64,000 bases of DNA from Gloeophyllum trabeum ATCC 11539. Its lineage: Eukaryota > Basidiomycota > Agaricomycetes > Gloeophyllales > Gloeophyllaceae. This document shows, one piece after another, positions 49,017 to 59,950 of the stretch (the stretch's first letter is position 1; every line of letters begins with the position of its first letter). Below the pieces are notes generated by a model. That model made no database searches, was not told where the DNA came from, and saw only the letters and a program-made list of their open reading frames with translations. Where the stretch lies: the NCBI RefSeq assembly GCF_000344685.1, contig NW_006920427.1:89297-153296 (forward strand). Direction: 5' to 3'. The position numbers were made by a program, and so were the translations under genes.

Positions 49017-51464
49017 ATGCACAGAAGAAAATCGAGCCATGAAGACGTGCCAGTGTCCAATACTGAGCACACAGTCTCACTGATTGGACGGGATGGAAGC
49101 AATTCGCCCAAAGGAATACATCCGGGTGCCACAAGGAATGTGCAGAATGACATGACTCCTCCACGTCTGAGCGTAAACTCTACACCGCTGGAACCACCGC
49201 CTGGCTTTGGGGCGTCGCAATTCTACCCCAATTTACCACCGTCAGCAGGCCCTTTTCGTACCAGCTTCTCCTTCAATTCGTCTGCTAATGCCACGAATGG
49301 TAACGGTGCCGCTCCTCCTTCTCCGTTGCGCGCTTCCTTCTCGAAGTCTGGGCACTCCCGTACCAGATCGACGTCCGGGCCTTATGCCTCCATCGTGCCG
49401 TCACCTTTATCACCGTCCTTTTCTTCACAGTCGGTCTCTTCATCCGAGTCCTTCTCTTTTCCTCAAGATGAGCGGTTGAGTCAAAGTTCATCTTCGTCCT
49501 CTTCCATATCGGGACCTTCAATAGGTGCCCCGCCAAAGAACTACCGCCGTCATTCACGTATAAATTCCCGTAATTTATCCATCTTCTTTCCCCGGCCAGG
49601 GGCGTTGCCCCAACAAACTATCCTGGAAGACGGTGCTCAAGAGCTGGAGTATGACATTGAGCCGCAGGGTGTGCCCTTGCCCTCGATGGAGAGCGCTCCG
49701 ACTCTGCGCTCCCGAGTGCCCGAGAAATTAGGCGAAGGGTTTACATTCGGTGCGCGGCCTCCAAGTCAGTCTGATGAGCAGGATGAGCCACATTTGCCTG
49801 CCTCCGCCACGCATCCCATGACAGCGATGTCCTCCCGGCCGTCTAAGCGGGGACATCACCATCGGCATTCGCTATCGCATAACTTCTTTTCATTTCTTGA
49901 ACCTGGAGCCGAGCAGACGGACTTGCAGACAAACCCTACCCCGATGCCGGCTTCTCCGTGGAATCCGGTCTCGCCTTTCAGCTCGGCCGTCTTCCCCAAA
50001 TCTGCGCAGCCGACTCAGACAAGCTTCGAACCCAGTGCGTCCGAGAAGAGTATACACCAGTCTCTAGACAATACACTAGACTTGGAACCTCGCCATGTAA
50101 CATCTGCTATTGCTATCTTGTGCACTGCCGCTCAATTCTTACTCGGTGCGTGGATGTGGGTGCGTGGGCAGCAAGTCGGGTCGCTCGCGTGCACGGGGAT
50201 GGGATATTGGGTTGTCTTCGACGCTTTTGGACTGGGCCTTGGCCAGCTCCTCCCTGCGTACTTGTCAAGCCGAAGTATGCAAGCTAAAATCCGACGGCCT
50301 TACGGGTGCGTCCAGTCACAGGTTTGCGGACCCTATTGACGAAGCGGTCTGGATAGGAACGCGCGGATAGAGACGGTACTCCTGTTCGCACAAGCCATAT
50401 ACCTCATGTTCTCAGCCGTCTACGTCTGTAAGGAGACGGTGGAACACTTGTTGCTGTCCGTTGGAGAGGAGGGCCACCACCACCACGTTGGTGATGAGAC
50501 TGCCGGCCTATATGGGTAGGTTCCTTGTCTCAAGCGTCTGTCGTTCCAATGCTCAAACTTAGATTGTTCGTAGCATTGAGTTTCCCGTCTTCACAATCCT
50601 TTCATCTGTCGCGTCTTTAACGGGCAGCGCTCTGCTTTTCAATAATCACGCCAAGCTTGTGAATGGTATGCCCTCTGTTCTACTCGAGAGTAAATCCTGA
50701 TCACGACGTTCGTCTCCTAGTTGCTGGCAACTATCTGCCTCCTATGTCAGCTATCGTCCGCTCCGCTTTGTCTCGCTACCCAATGCCCTCATCATATACC
50801 CATCCTCTACCTACCAACCAACTCGGAATCCTGCTCTCTAACCCATATGCCTTATCGCCTATATTATCTGCATCGCTATTACTGGTCGTCGTCGCAATCG
50901 TCCCTTCGTGCGTTTCCAGTGGGGTTCTATGGCAGAATGTGCATGTTGACATTTCCTATGCTGCAGATCACAGCACCAGTCATTTGATCTATTGCTTTCA
51001 TCTCTGGAAACCATCATGATGTTCCGAATATCCTACCGGGCCTGTGTTGCTCTCGGTGCTGTTCTGTTACAGACTGCGCCAGAGAGAGGCCTCCCAGGTG
51101 GCAGAATGGAGGCGTTCCTCCGGACCATGCGGGAGGTACGTGCCATGTCACCTCTTGTACGTCCGCTCGCTAATATACTCGCCTGTAGATGGAGCGGCAT
51201 CCCGAGATCCTCCATCTACCTGCCCCACACATATGGCAGTTGACTGCCCCGCTTACACGGCCGAGCACCACGACAAGCAAGGCTGCGATGCAGTCCCTTG
51301 TCGTGACGCTCGAGCTGCACGTGAAGAAAGATATTAGCGACCGCGAGGTGGTCGAGTTGACCCGGTGGGCTTGGGAGAAGTGTGAAAGCGCTCTTGCCGT
51401 CGGGACAAGCGGAAGTAGAGGTGAGGCTGAAGTAGAGGTGACGGTGGGTGTTGTCAGAGGATGA
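49017..51464 (+). CDS. CDF family zinc transporter subunit, Zrg17-like
   Basis: Predicted endomembrane protein of the cation diffusion facilitator family. About 340 residues of Ser/Pro-rich cytosolic sequence (for example SSQSVSSSESFSFPQDERLS, KRGHHHRHSLSHNFFSFLEP) precede the membrane part: TSAIAILCTAAQFLLGAWMW, GMGYWVVFDAFGLGLGQLLP, ETVLLFAQAIYLMFSAVYVC, a His-rich loop (GEEGHHHHVGDE), FPVFTILSSVASLTGSALLF and LSASLLLVVVAIVPS. The C-terminal domain follows (HVKKDISDREVVELTRWAWE) and ends VEVTVGVVRG. In helix 2 the usual zinc-binding His-x3-Asp is Tyr-x3-Asp (YWVVFD), as in yeast Zrg17, which works only as a partner of Msc2. Five to seven exons. Role as a non-transporting partner is inferred. 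Confidence 0.82.
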
Positions 51465-51945
51465 GGCCCCTTCCCTGTGCGATATTGTCCGTCCGTCGCT
51501 TATTCCTTCTGGATCCTGTACAGTCTGAATTATAGCTCTGTTCCGGATACTCCGGTGCGTCCTTTGACATACGCTACACGTATCCCCCCGACATCGCCAT
51601 CATACCCGGGATATCTTTGCGTGCCAGGACCCTGCACGGTCTTCTTGTTTGCCGTTTCTACCACCTTGACAAGAATGTACGTATAGGCGATAAGGCAGTC
51701 TCGCCAAATCGGCTGCGGTCGCTGCTCCTCGCTTGATTCCCTTCAATTCCTTCTTCCTTCTCCCCCCCCCCCCCTGTGTGTGTAAACGGTAGCGTAATCT
51801 ACCTGCAGCAAGGCAGTGCGAGACAAACACGTGTAGCTTCCATTTCTTGCGCTGCACTTACGCAGTGGACGTCCTGATATAACTCTCTGGCTACCACCAT
51901 GTTCTGTTTTATTTCGTGAAACGTTTCTGACCTGCTGCGCACTCT
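51465..51945. other. Intergenic region with C-tract and TG repeat
   Basis: About 480 bases between two plus-strand genes. It holds a run of 13 C followed by a short (TG)n at 51762-51783 and is pyrimidine-rich before the AMSH start. No coding signal. Confidence 0.5.
51762..51783. repeat. Simple repeat, C13 plus (TG)4-5
   Basis: Thirteen consecutive C bases (51762-51774) directly followed by TGTGTGTGT. Likely length-polymorphic. Confidence 0.9.
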
Positions 51946-54900
51946 ATGAATTCGTTTCCTACGTCTCCTGCTGGCGCCCGTTCTGCAGGTGCAATATCCC
52001 CCGGAAACACTCTGGTGTACCCTGTTACACCCAGTCGTATATCTGTACCATCACATCCTGTCGGTCCTCGCAGCGCGAGCCGGCCAGCGAGCATCAGCGA
52101 GCTCGCAGAACGAGCTCTGGAAGGCATATCGGAGGGTCCCAAAGACCTCAAGGCCTATTTACGCACCGCACAGAGGTCCCGCGATGTTGGCAAGGAGTAT
52201 GTCCGCGCAGGCGATCTCGAGGCTGCCTTCGTCGAGTTCGCAAAGGCCGCTACGATTGTACTGGAGAAGTTACCTACACATCGGGACTACCATACGCTGT
52301 TGAACGAGTCGCAGCGGCATAATCTTGGATTGGTACGTTATGATTCAGTCATGCATGTGCTATGGTCGCACTCGGGCGTACAGCGGATGGATTTAGAGGA
52401 ACTCCTCCTGGAGAGAGTCTTCATGCATGTTGAGGATTCATGTCTCGCCGAGCCTTGGTCGCTTATGCTCACTTACGCGTGTGTACGAGCGATTGGGCAT
52501 GCTTTGACAGACTGGCCGTGTCTGGTCATCCCAATGCTGTCGAGCTGCACAGGACTGCGGTGCACTTCGGGGATCGACGTTGCTTTCGAGCGTCATGCAC
52601 AGCCAGAGCATGGTTGACTTGCACTGATGCTGGAGTGTTTTCGAGTGATCAGACAGGTGCCTCTTTGAGTTCCGCTCATTGGATGCTTATGAGATTGGAG
52701 GGCTCTCGGCACGCTTAGAACGACATACAATGGTTATGTTGGATAATGGGTGAGACTGACAATCACCGCCTTCCCGTTCGATCCAGCTGATCCAAGCCGA
52801 TTACGCCCCCACAGATGTCGTGCAAGCAAGGAATGACCAGAGATGCGGGCAAGCTCTGCCCAGATTTGTAGAGTCACCTGTCTAGCACACTCTGTCCTGT
52901 CTTTCCCATCACGTCTTTATCTACCATGAAATGGAATGCGATGCTAATATCTATCTACCACACAGAATGGGCAAGATATTCTGGACAACCTAAGTAAGAT
53001 TAAACCAACGCTTGTGGAGCGGTACGAGCGCTGGCTTGCGTCCCAGTCAGACTCGTCGCCGTCCTCGGGCCCGCACACGCCGCAATCGTATCAGGAGGAC
53101 CCGGGGAGCGCCAGGAGGAGCCGTGGAGAGCCGTTCCCGATCCAAGAGGAGGACGTGTACGGATCTATGAGAGATAAGAGGACGGACCCACCTCGAAGAG
53201 GGTACCCGCACGATGACGCCAGAGGAGGGAGCTCCGACGAAGAAGCGAGACGGAGGGAAGGAGTCGAGGCTGCTCGGCGGAGGCAGGCGGACGAGTACGC
53301 GCACCGTCAGCAAGAGGATGTCCGGAGGCGCGAGGAGGAGCTGCAGGCGCGAGAGGCTGCGGCGAAGGCAGCACGGGTCAGGGACGAGCGCGGGCAGGTG
53401 TACGGTCCTCGACTTCCTGATGGCGATGCCCTTGCCGGCAGATTTGACGGAATGAGGGTCGGCGACCGGGATCCGCAGCCGAGTCGCAACGAAGACGCGA
53501 AGAGGAGGGAGGAAGATGCTGCGAGGAGGATGGAGGACAGGCGAAGAGAAGAAGCCGAAAGTATAATGAGGCGACAACAGGAAGCAGACGCGGCTACTCG
53601 TGCGGCGAGAAGCCAAGTTACCTCCTCGTATCCCGTCACTTCGACGCTCAGCTCGTCGCGGCAATCCGCCTTCTCGCAGGAACAGGAGGGGATCGCCCGC
53701 AGGCAACGCGAGGCAGACGACGCAGCTCGTGCCGCGCGCCAATGCGTCCAATCCGGGTTGCCCGTCTCCGCCCCTCCAAATGTTATCAGCTCTGCTCAGC
53801 AGGCCGCTGCCATCCGGGACCGTGAGGAACATGCCAGGAGACAGCGGGAAGCTGAGGCGAGTGCGCGTGCTCGCCACCAAGCTACGCCAACAGCGTCGTC
53901 GGCCCTCCCAGCACCGACCGCTGTGACACCGTCGAACTCGCAATATTCATTCTTAGAGTCGCATCATATGAATGGCGTACCGATCATGCCTTTGGAGAGT
54001 CCGACCAAGTACGATGACGATTCTTCCACCGATGCATCTGTGAATGATGTGCCGTCCGGGTTAAGACCATCAGTACGGCGCGAGAAGCAACCTGAACGCT
54101 CACCATCCAAGCCCCCAAGGCGAAGGTAACTTAGCTGCTGGTGATTAGACCCAATTCTGTCTGACTGCTCTCTACTAGCCCTTCATATCCCGTTCCGGTG
54201 ACCACCACTTCTCCTCCGCCGCCCGAGCTGGGTGCCATTCGGTACCCGTCACTGATGACCAAACACCAGATCGCGCAAGGATACGCACCTTCGTTGGAGT
54301 CTATGTTTATGCAAACCATGGGTGGACCCGCCGCCTCGAATCTTCTGCTCTTCGACGGTCAAGGATCCGACCCGTACTCCCATCTGTCCTCGATAGGACT
54401 GCATGGCGTAACATATCCTCAAATGCAGCACTCGCATCGCCAGCATCGTCCTCATCCTTCCAATGGACCTTCACCTGCCCGTCCGCCACAGCCATCTGCT
54501 CCTGTTGGGTCAGGATTGGAACGGATAACTCGAGCGGACTCGAAGTCGGACGGGAACGTCCGCGAGCTGAAGACTGTACATCTACCACGCGAATGCTTGC
54601 CTCGCTTCCTATCCATAGCTGCTGCCAACACCGCGCGAAATCGTGAGACATGCGGTTTGTTGTTAGGCAGGGACAAGGGCCACAAGTATGTTGTGTCCTG
54701 CCTCTTGATTCCGAAGCAGCATTCAACGAGTGATACCTGCGCGATGGACGAGGAAGAGCTCGTGCTGGAGTTTCAGGAAGAACGGAACCTCATTACATTG
54801 GGATGGGTGGGTCAAGGGTTTCTCACTTCCGGTGGTTCGCCGCGCTGACAGTGAATGTTTTCCTCTTTTATAGATCCATACACATCCTACGCAATCATGT

Positions 54901-55328
54901 GAGTCGCTGACTATAGTCGACCTGAGCCCCTATATTTGGATTAACCTTCGCATCACTCCAGGCTTCATGTCATCGGTCGATCTGCATACCCATGGCGGTT
55001 TCCAGAGGATGCTACCCGAGTCGTTCGCGGTCGTGTGCGCGCCCACATCCACTCCAAAGTGAGCCATGCCAGGCTTGTCGGGATTAGGCATGCTGACCTC
55101 ATTTACATTAGCTATGGCATCTTTCGCTTGACGGATCCTCCAGGTCTTCAGACCATCTTGGATTGTCATGAGAAGGAAGCGTTTCATCCTCATCCTGATC
55201 TTCCTATATATACCGTGAGTCTATCCATGGATTTTACGCAAACGCAATGCTTATTGTACGGACAGGATGCCGACAAAGGTCATGTACAAATGAAGGACAT
55301 TGGTGTAGAGATTGTGGACTTACGGTGA
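51946..55328 (+). CDS. AMSH/Sst2-type JAMM deubiquitinase (STAMBP family)
   Basis: Endosome-associated zinc metalloprotease that trims Lys63-linked ubiquitin during ESCRT sorting. Exon 1 carries a USP8-dimerisation/MIT-like helical domain ([40 protein letters not shown]). The middle is a long charged coiled coil of Arg/Glu/Ala ([20 protein letters not shown]) with repeated [18 protein letters not shown] units. The catalytic MPN+ domain has [52 protein letters not shown] (catalytic Glu region) and, after an intron, [19 protein letters not shown], a perfect His-x-His-x7-Ser-x2-Asp zinc motif, then [19 protein letters not shown]. It ends [16 protein letters not shown]. Intron 1 (about 52335-52964) is 630 nt, ten times the local norm. 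Confidence 0.9.
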
Positions 55329-55613
55329 ATATTCTTCGAACCTTGACATTTCCTGCGGGTCCTGTTTTCTGTCTATTTCTAAGCATGAGTTGGAGATCCA
55401 TGTCCCATCATTGTACCATACATCACTGCATACTGTACTTTCCGAGATGTACGAATTGTAACGATTCGGGCGGGTGAAGCCTGAGATTGATTTTACATGT
55501 GAATTCGAGGTTATTGATATATGAAGCTGTCCGAGTAGTGAGCGCTGTACTTAGTACTCAGTGACTCGCCTTGGTTCCTTCGACCTTTAGCTTCGACAAC
55601 TTTGATCGGAAAA
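55329..55613. other. Intergenic region
   Basis: About 285 bases, likely AMSH 3' end and the promoter of the next gene. Nothing else seen. Confidence 0.3.
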
Positions 55614-57523
55614 ATGATGCGCGACTTCACTCAAGCGGAAATCGAGGAAGAAGAGAGATATTTCCACAATGTAATGGAAACCTTCCGCCAGTACGCGGCG
55701 TACCAGGTGAATCCAATCCAACCGCCTAGTCAGTACAGGTCTTGAACTCATGTCGACCCTCGACCGCACATGTTCCTAGCTTGCAGCCAACAATCGACGC
55801 AGAAAGGACCTCTATACCCTTCCCTTGCCAGATCAAGAGTTGCTTGACGGGCTGGGCTATAAATCGAAGCTCGATGAAGTGGATAAGGCCATCATGGCGA
55901 ACGCAGAGTTCCTGGTGGGCGTCATCCAGGATCCGGAAATATTTGCGCAGCCGGACGACGATGGGGGAGAGGGGGACGAACACGAGTCAACTTCAGGAAG
56001 CCACCCTGGTGGGCATTGCAATCGGTTTGGTCTTCACTGTAATAGTCTAAGGGATGTCTGACACACAGAATTCACGCACACCCACTCGCATGATGGTCCA
56101 CACCATGGCCACACCCATTCCCATTCTCATGGTCCCCCACTGAACCTGAGCTCTGGCTCTGGAACAGCTTCAGGCTCTCAGAAGGCGAGACGGTACCGCC
56201 CTACCGACAACGACATGGATAAACTGCGAAGCACTCTGAAGCAGTTTGTACGCGACTGGAGTGAAGAGGTGACCATCTCATCGCGCCCTCACCGCTGGCT
56301 GGAAGGCTCATTTTTGCAGGGGAAAGCTGAACGGCACGCATGTTACAAACCGATGCAGGATGCCTTACAAGCGCACTTCGCCCACGTCCCGCTGGAAGAA
56401 AGGTCCTGATTGTGATGTCTAATCGATGACTGCTCCGCTCTCATTCTCGTCTTTCCCTTATGATGCATCACAGGCGATCCGTGCGTGTCCTTGTACCTGG
56501 TGCGGGCATGGGCAGACTAGCCTGGGATATCGCGAAATCAGGTGCGTATAATGGGAGACGCCTCGGATGCCTCATGCAACTACCAGGGTCTGATTTGAAG
56601 TTCTGACTATCATTTTCATTCTCGCTACGAACACCAGGCTTCAGATGTCAAGCGAACGAATTCTCCCATTACATGTTACTTTCTTCGCATTTCATATTAA
56701 ACAGGTACGGATTAACCGCCAAGATCATTGCCAAATCTCCCACTAGACGCTACTGCCACTGCAGGACGACAGAGGTAGAACAGCATAAAATCTATCCTTA
56801 TGTCCACAGCTTCTCCAATCTTCGAAGCCGGTCATCCCTTCTTCGACCAGTGCTCATTCCTGACGTTTTACCATCGTCCCTACCGCCTAACTCAGATTTC
56901 TCGATGGTTGCTGGTACGTTGTATCAGTTGGAATTGGCAAATACTGTGCTTACGGCTGAATCCTAGGCGATTTTGAAGAGGTTTACGGAAGTGAAGAGGA
57001 GCCTCAGAGCGAGCAGTGGGATGCAGTCCTAACATGTTTCTTCATCGATACTGTAGGTCTACGTTAGCCGAAGCTGACCTACAGGTCTATCATAACTGTC
57101 TCATCTAGGCCAAGAATATCGTGAACTATCTTCGGATCCTGCATAAAATCCTCGCCCCGGGAGGCGTGTGGATCAACCTCGGTCGGTTTCTCCCTATTTT
57201 TGTTTCCCCCTCATACTGAAGGTCTCTGGCATCAGGACCATTACTGTGGCACTTCGAGAATAACACTACGAACGACCCTTCCGTAGAGCTCGACCTTGAA
57301 GACGTCAAGGAGCTCGCTCGAAAGATAGGGTTCGAGCTTCATGTACGTTCCGTCTCTTTCTCCTCCCTGATCGACATGAGAGTAACCGTCGGAGCTGCTT
57401 TCTTGGGGCACACGCAATATTCAGAATGAGAAGACGATCGAGACTACATACGTTCACAACAAAGAGAGTATGTTGGGATATGCGTATCAGGCGGCATTTT
57501 GGTGTGCTACGAAGAAGGTCTGA
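55614..57523 (+). CDS. Carnosine N-methyltransferase (N2227 family)
   Basis: SAM-dependent methyltransferase of the CARNMT1/N2227 family, which methylates the imidazole of histidine in carnosine (and, in animals, in some proteins). Exons read [60 protein letters not shown], a His-rich insert ([19 protein letters not shown]), [40 protein letters not shown], the SAM loop [75 protein letters not shown] and the end [13 protein letters not shown]. Eight or more short-intron exons. All core motifs are present. Substrate in fungi is not established; the insert is discussed in the findings. Confidence 0.9.
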
Positions 57524-57670
57524 TGGGTCGGCCTGGTTCTTGCTTCTGCGTTATGTAGTGTAGAGTATCAGCAGTCGTGAGCATGAACTGCTGCCGATGC
57601 CAAGGAAGCCCGGGCAAACACTTGACTTAGTCATCACAGATCGACCAGGTTTGTGACTCGACCGGTAGGC

Positions 57671-57678
57671 TATAAAAG
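57671..57678 (+). promoter_or_regulatory. TATA box of the PhzF-family gene
   Basis: TATAAAAG located 51 bp before the ATG at 57722, close to the best fungal consensus and at a suitable distance for a short leader. Suggests a regulated, non-housekeeping promoter. Confidence 0.65.
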
Positions 57679-57721
57679 GGTGCATGCTTCATGTTCGTGA
57701 AGGAGTGACACAGAAGTGGCG

Positions 57722-58660
57722 ATGTTGCTCGACTTCCTTACTCTCGACGTCTTCACGGACACACGCTACGAGGGCAATCCTTTAGGGGTAGTCCTCGTAC
57801 CTTCGGCCGACGCACTCAGCGGAGAGCAAAAGCAAGCAATCGCGAAGGAGTTCAATCTCAGCGAGACCGTATTCATCTATCCTCCCGACCTGGTCACGGG
57901 GCGTGTCAAAGTCAACATATACACAACAAAGCAGGAATTATCCTTCGCTGGTCATCCTGTCGTCGGGAGCACATATTACCTCCTGGGTATTGGCCCGCTG
58001 AAAGGGAGGCAGGAGGCTGTCCTGGATATTCTGGCAGGTCTTACGCCGATTACCTATGACCCGGGCGCGTCACAGGCCTCCGTGAGGGTCGCGCACGATG
58101 TGCTCATTCATAAGCCCTACAAAGAGCTTCTGGGGAAGATCGAGGGCCTGACTGACGCTAATCTGGTGCAGTTGGCGGAGGGAGGTGTAGCCGTGGTGTC
58201 CATTGTCAAAGGGATGACGTTCCTTATGGTGCAGCTGAAGGATCTGGAGGCGTTAGAGAGCTTACGAGGCATAAGGGATGAGCTTGTCGTCGAGGGCAAG
58301 GGGGAGCGAAAAGACGAGAAAGATTGGCTTGTAGGGTTTGTCGGGACTTACTGTTTCGTCGTCACGGGTGAGACGACGGAAAACGGGGTGGTTCTGAAGA
58401 AAGTGCGAACGCGTATGCTTTATGGGATCGGGCAAGAGGATCCCGCCACCGGGAGTGCTGCTAGTGCATTCAGTGCATGGATGAGCTTGACTAGGGCGCC
58501 ACAGGGAGAGGGCGAGCAGAGATACCAGATCACACAGGGAGTCGAGATGGGCAGGAGGAGCGAAATTGGTGTGATCGTGCGCCAAGGAGCAAAGGGAGTT
58601 AAGGAAATTAAGCTCCAGGGTCAGGCGGTGAAGGTAATGGAAGGAAAGATAGAGGTATGA
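57722..58660 (+). CDS. PhzF-family isomerase/epimerase
   Basis: Intronless enzyme of the phenazine-biosynthesis-like (PhzF, diaminopimelate-epimerase fold) family. It starts MLLDFLTLDVFTDTRYEGNP, and NLSETVFI holds the proposed catalytic Glu (about residue 48). It continues with KQELSFAGHPVVGSTYYLLG, LYGIGQEDPATGSAASAF and QGVEMGRRSEIGVIVRQ, all family hallmarks. The length of 312 residues is standard. Family members isomerise small acidic or aromatic substrates; the substrate here is unknown and no phenazine pathway is implied. The absence of introns differs from every neighbour, consistent with but not proof of gene transfer from bacteria. A GTG six bases upstream is not used; the ATG at 57722 is preferred. 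Confidence 0.9.
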   Translation: MLLDFLTLDVFTDTRYEGNPLGVVLVPSADALSGEQKQAIAKEFNLSETVFIYPPDLVTGRVKVNIYTTKQELSFAGHPVVGSTYYLLGIGPLKGRQEAVLDILAGLTPITYDPGASQASVRVAHDVLIHKPYKELLGKIEGLTDANLVQLAEGGVAVVSIVKGMTFLMVQLKDLEALESLRGIRDELVVEGKGERKDEKDWLVGFVGTYCFVVTGETTENGVVLKKVRTRMLYGIGQEDPATGSAASAFSAWMSLTRAPQGEGEQRYQITQGVEMGRRSEIGVIVRQGAKGVKEIKLQGQAVKVMEGKIEV

Positions 58661-58947
58661 GTCCTGACAGGGCGCACGAAATACTCGCGTTTCGGTCAGT
58701 GATCAGCCACGGAAGGTTCTTGGGAAGAGGTGTCGGGCTGGGAGATACTGAGTGTACCATAATACATTCATACAATCGGATCATTTGTGGCAAAGAGTCA
58801 GTCGCAAGCATTCCTCCCTATTCCTGCGTAGACAATCAGCGAAGTGACGTGCCTCTTGGGCGCCTGATAATGGGTTGTTTCGCTTCGGCAGCACTCCTGC
58901 GTCGACGTCGCAGAAGGTTTTGTGACACTGTCATTTGAATGCTTGAC
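58661..58947. other. Intergenic region
   Basis: About 290 bases between PhzF and the ABM gene. Nothing recognised. Confidence 0.3.
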
Positions 58948-59362
58948 ATGCCAACCGGGGACATCACCGTATATGCCTTTGTAGGTGCATCCTGTTCAGC
59001 AAGCGCACACCGGACTGACTCGCCCAGCTGGAGGCGGCTGAAGGGAGAGAGGATGAACTTCTGGAGACGTTGAGCAAGGCTCAAGCGTACGCGGAGTCGG
59101 AGGAGCCTGGCTGCTTGCAGTACCGCATCAGCTTTGACCCGAAGAACAAGCGGTTCGTCTGCGTGTTTGAAGTCTACGTACGTCGTGCTCTTATTGCATC
59201 GTCTACCACTTGGGCAACTTGCCTCAGGAAAACCAAGCAGCTCTCGACAAACACATTCAGAGCGAGGTTTCTAAAAACAACGTTGCATTCTATGAATCGG
59301 GCGGCCTGGCCAGGCCGTTGTCCGAGATGGACATCCGCATCCATACAGAGTACCGCAAATGA
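58948..59362 (+). CDS. Small antibiotic-biosynthesis-monooxygenase (ABM) domain protein
   Basis: About 105-residue protein with a dimeric alpha/beta barrel, the ABM/quinol-monooxygenase fold. Three exons give MPTGDITVYAF, LEAAEGREDELLETLSKAQA, YAESEEPGCLQYRISFDPKN, RFVCVFEVY, ENQAALDKHIQSEVSKNNVA, FYESGGLARPLSEMDIRIHT and EYRK-stop. The order (strand, GREDEL helix, EPGCLQYRI strand, FEVYENQAALDKH) is diagnostic. Introns: GTAGGT donor at about 58979 and GTACGT at about 59177. Members act on quinones or polyketides, or serve as stress-related accessory enzymes. Its position between the PhzF gene and the decayed reductase suggests a former shared pathway; that is inference. It appears intact. 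Confidence 0.8.
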
Positions 59363-59950
59363 CAATCTGTTTTATCTTTTAAATGGCTCAAATATTCATA
59401 TCCTTCCTGAGCATTTTCATATGATCAGCCCCTTGCGCATAGCTCGAAGAGGCCGCCACACATTGCCCGATTTTTACTTTATTGCTCCTGCTGATGACTT
59501 GCACAGTGCTTACCACGTTTAGAGTCAAGTGAGTTTTTTAGTTCTCATTCGGCCATTTCTGCATTCCTATTGATTCTTATCTCACGTCCCCCATTGAGGG
59601 AACCATTTCTCCTGGATTCTACCTGGAAATAAATGGTAATCGGCCTTCATATCCATCGAGATGGCTGATGGCCGTACAACCAATATTCATATCGTGACTT
59701 ACCCACTACATTATGCTCAGTGAAGGTGTTTCTCTGCCTTTTGACCGGTTATGTGAGAAGGGAGTGCTTATCGGTGTTCAGCGGGACCCACATGTGTTCG
59801 CGTGCCACGGATCCCCTTGATTATCTGTGGTCTCCTCGGGCTTCATGGTGAGTCTCTCAAATACTGATACAAAACGCGGTCTAGCACCCCTTCCAGGAGA
59901 CGGCTCATTTCTTCAACCAGCAAGGTTATACGAGAGCTCTCGGTTTTACG
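59363..59950. other. Region upstream of decayed reductase
   Basis: About 590 bases. I see no intact ORF that extends the adenylation domain further upstream, so any 5' exon of the reductase may be lost. Short ORFs only. Confidence 0.3.
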
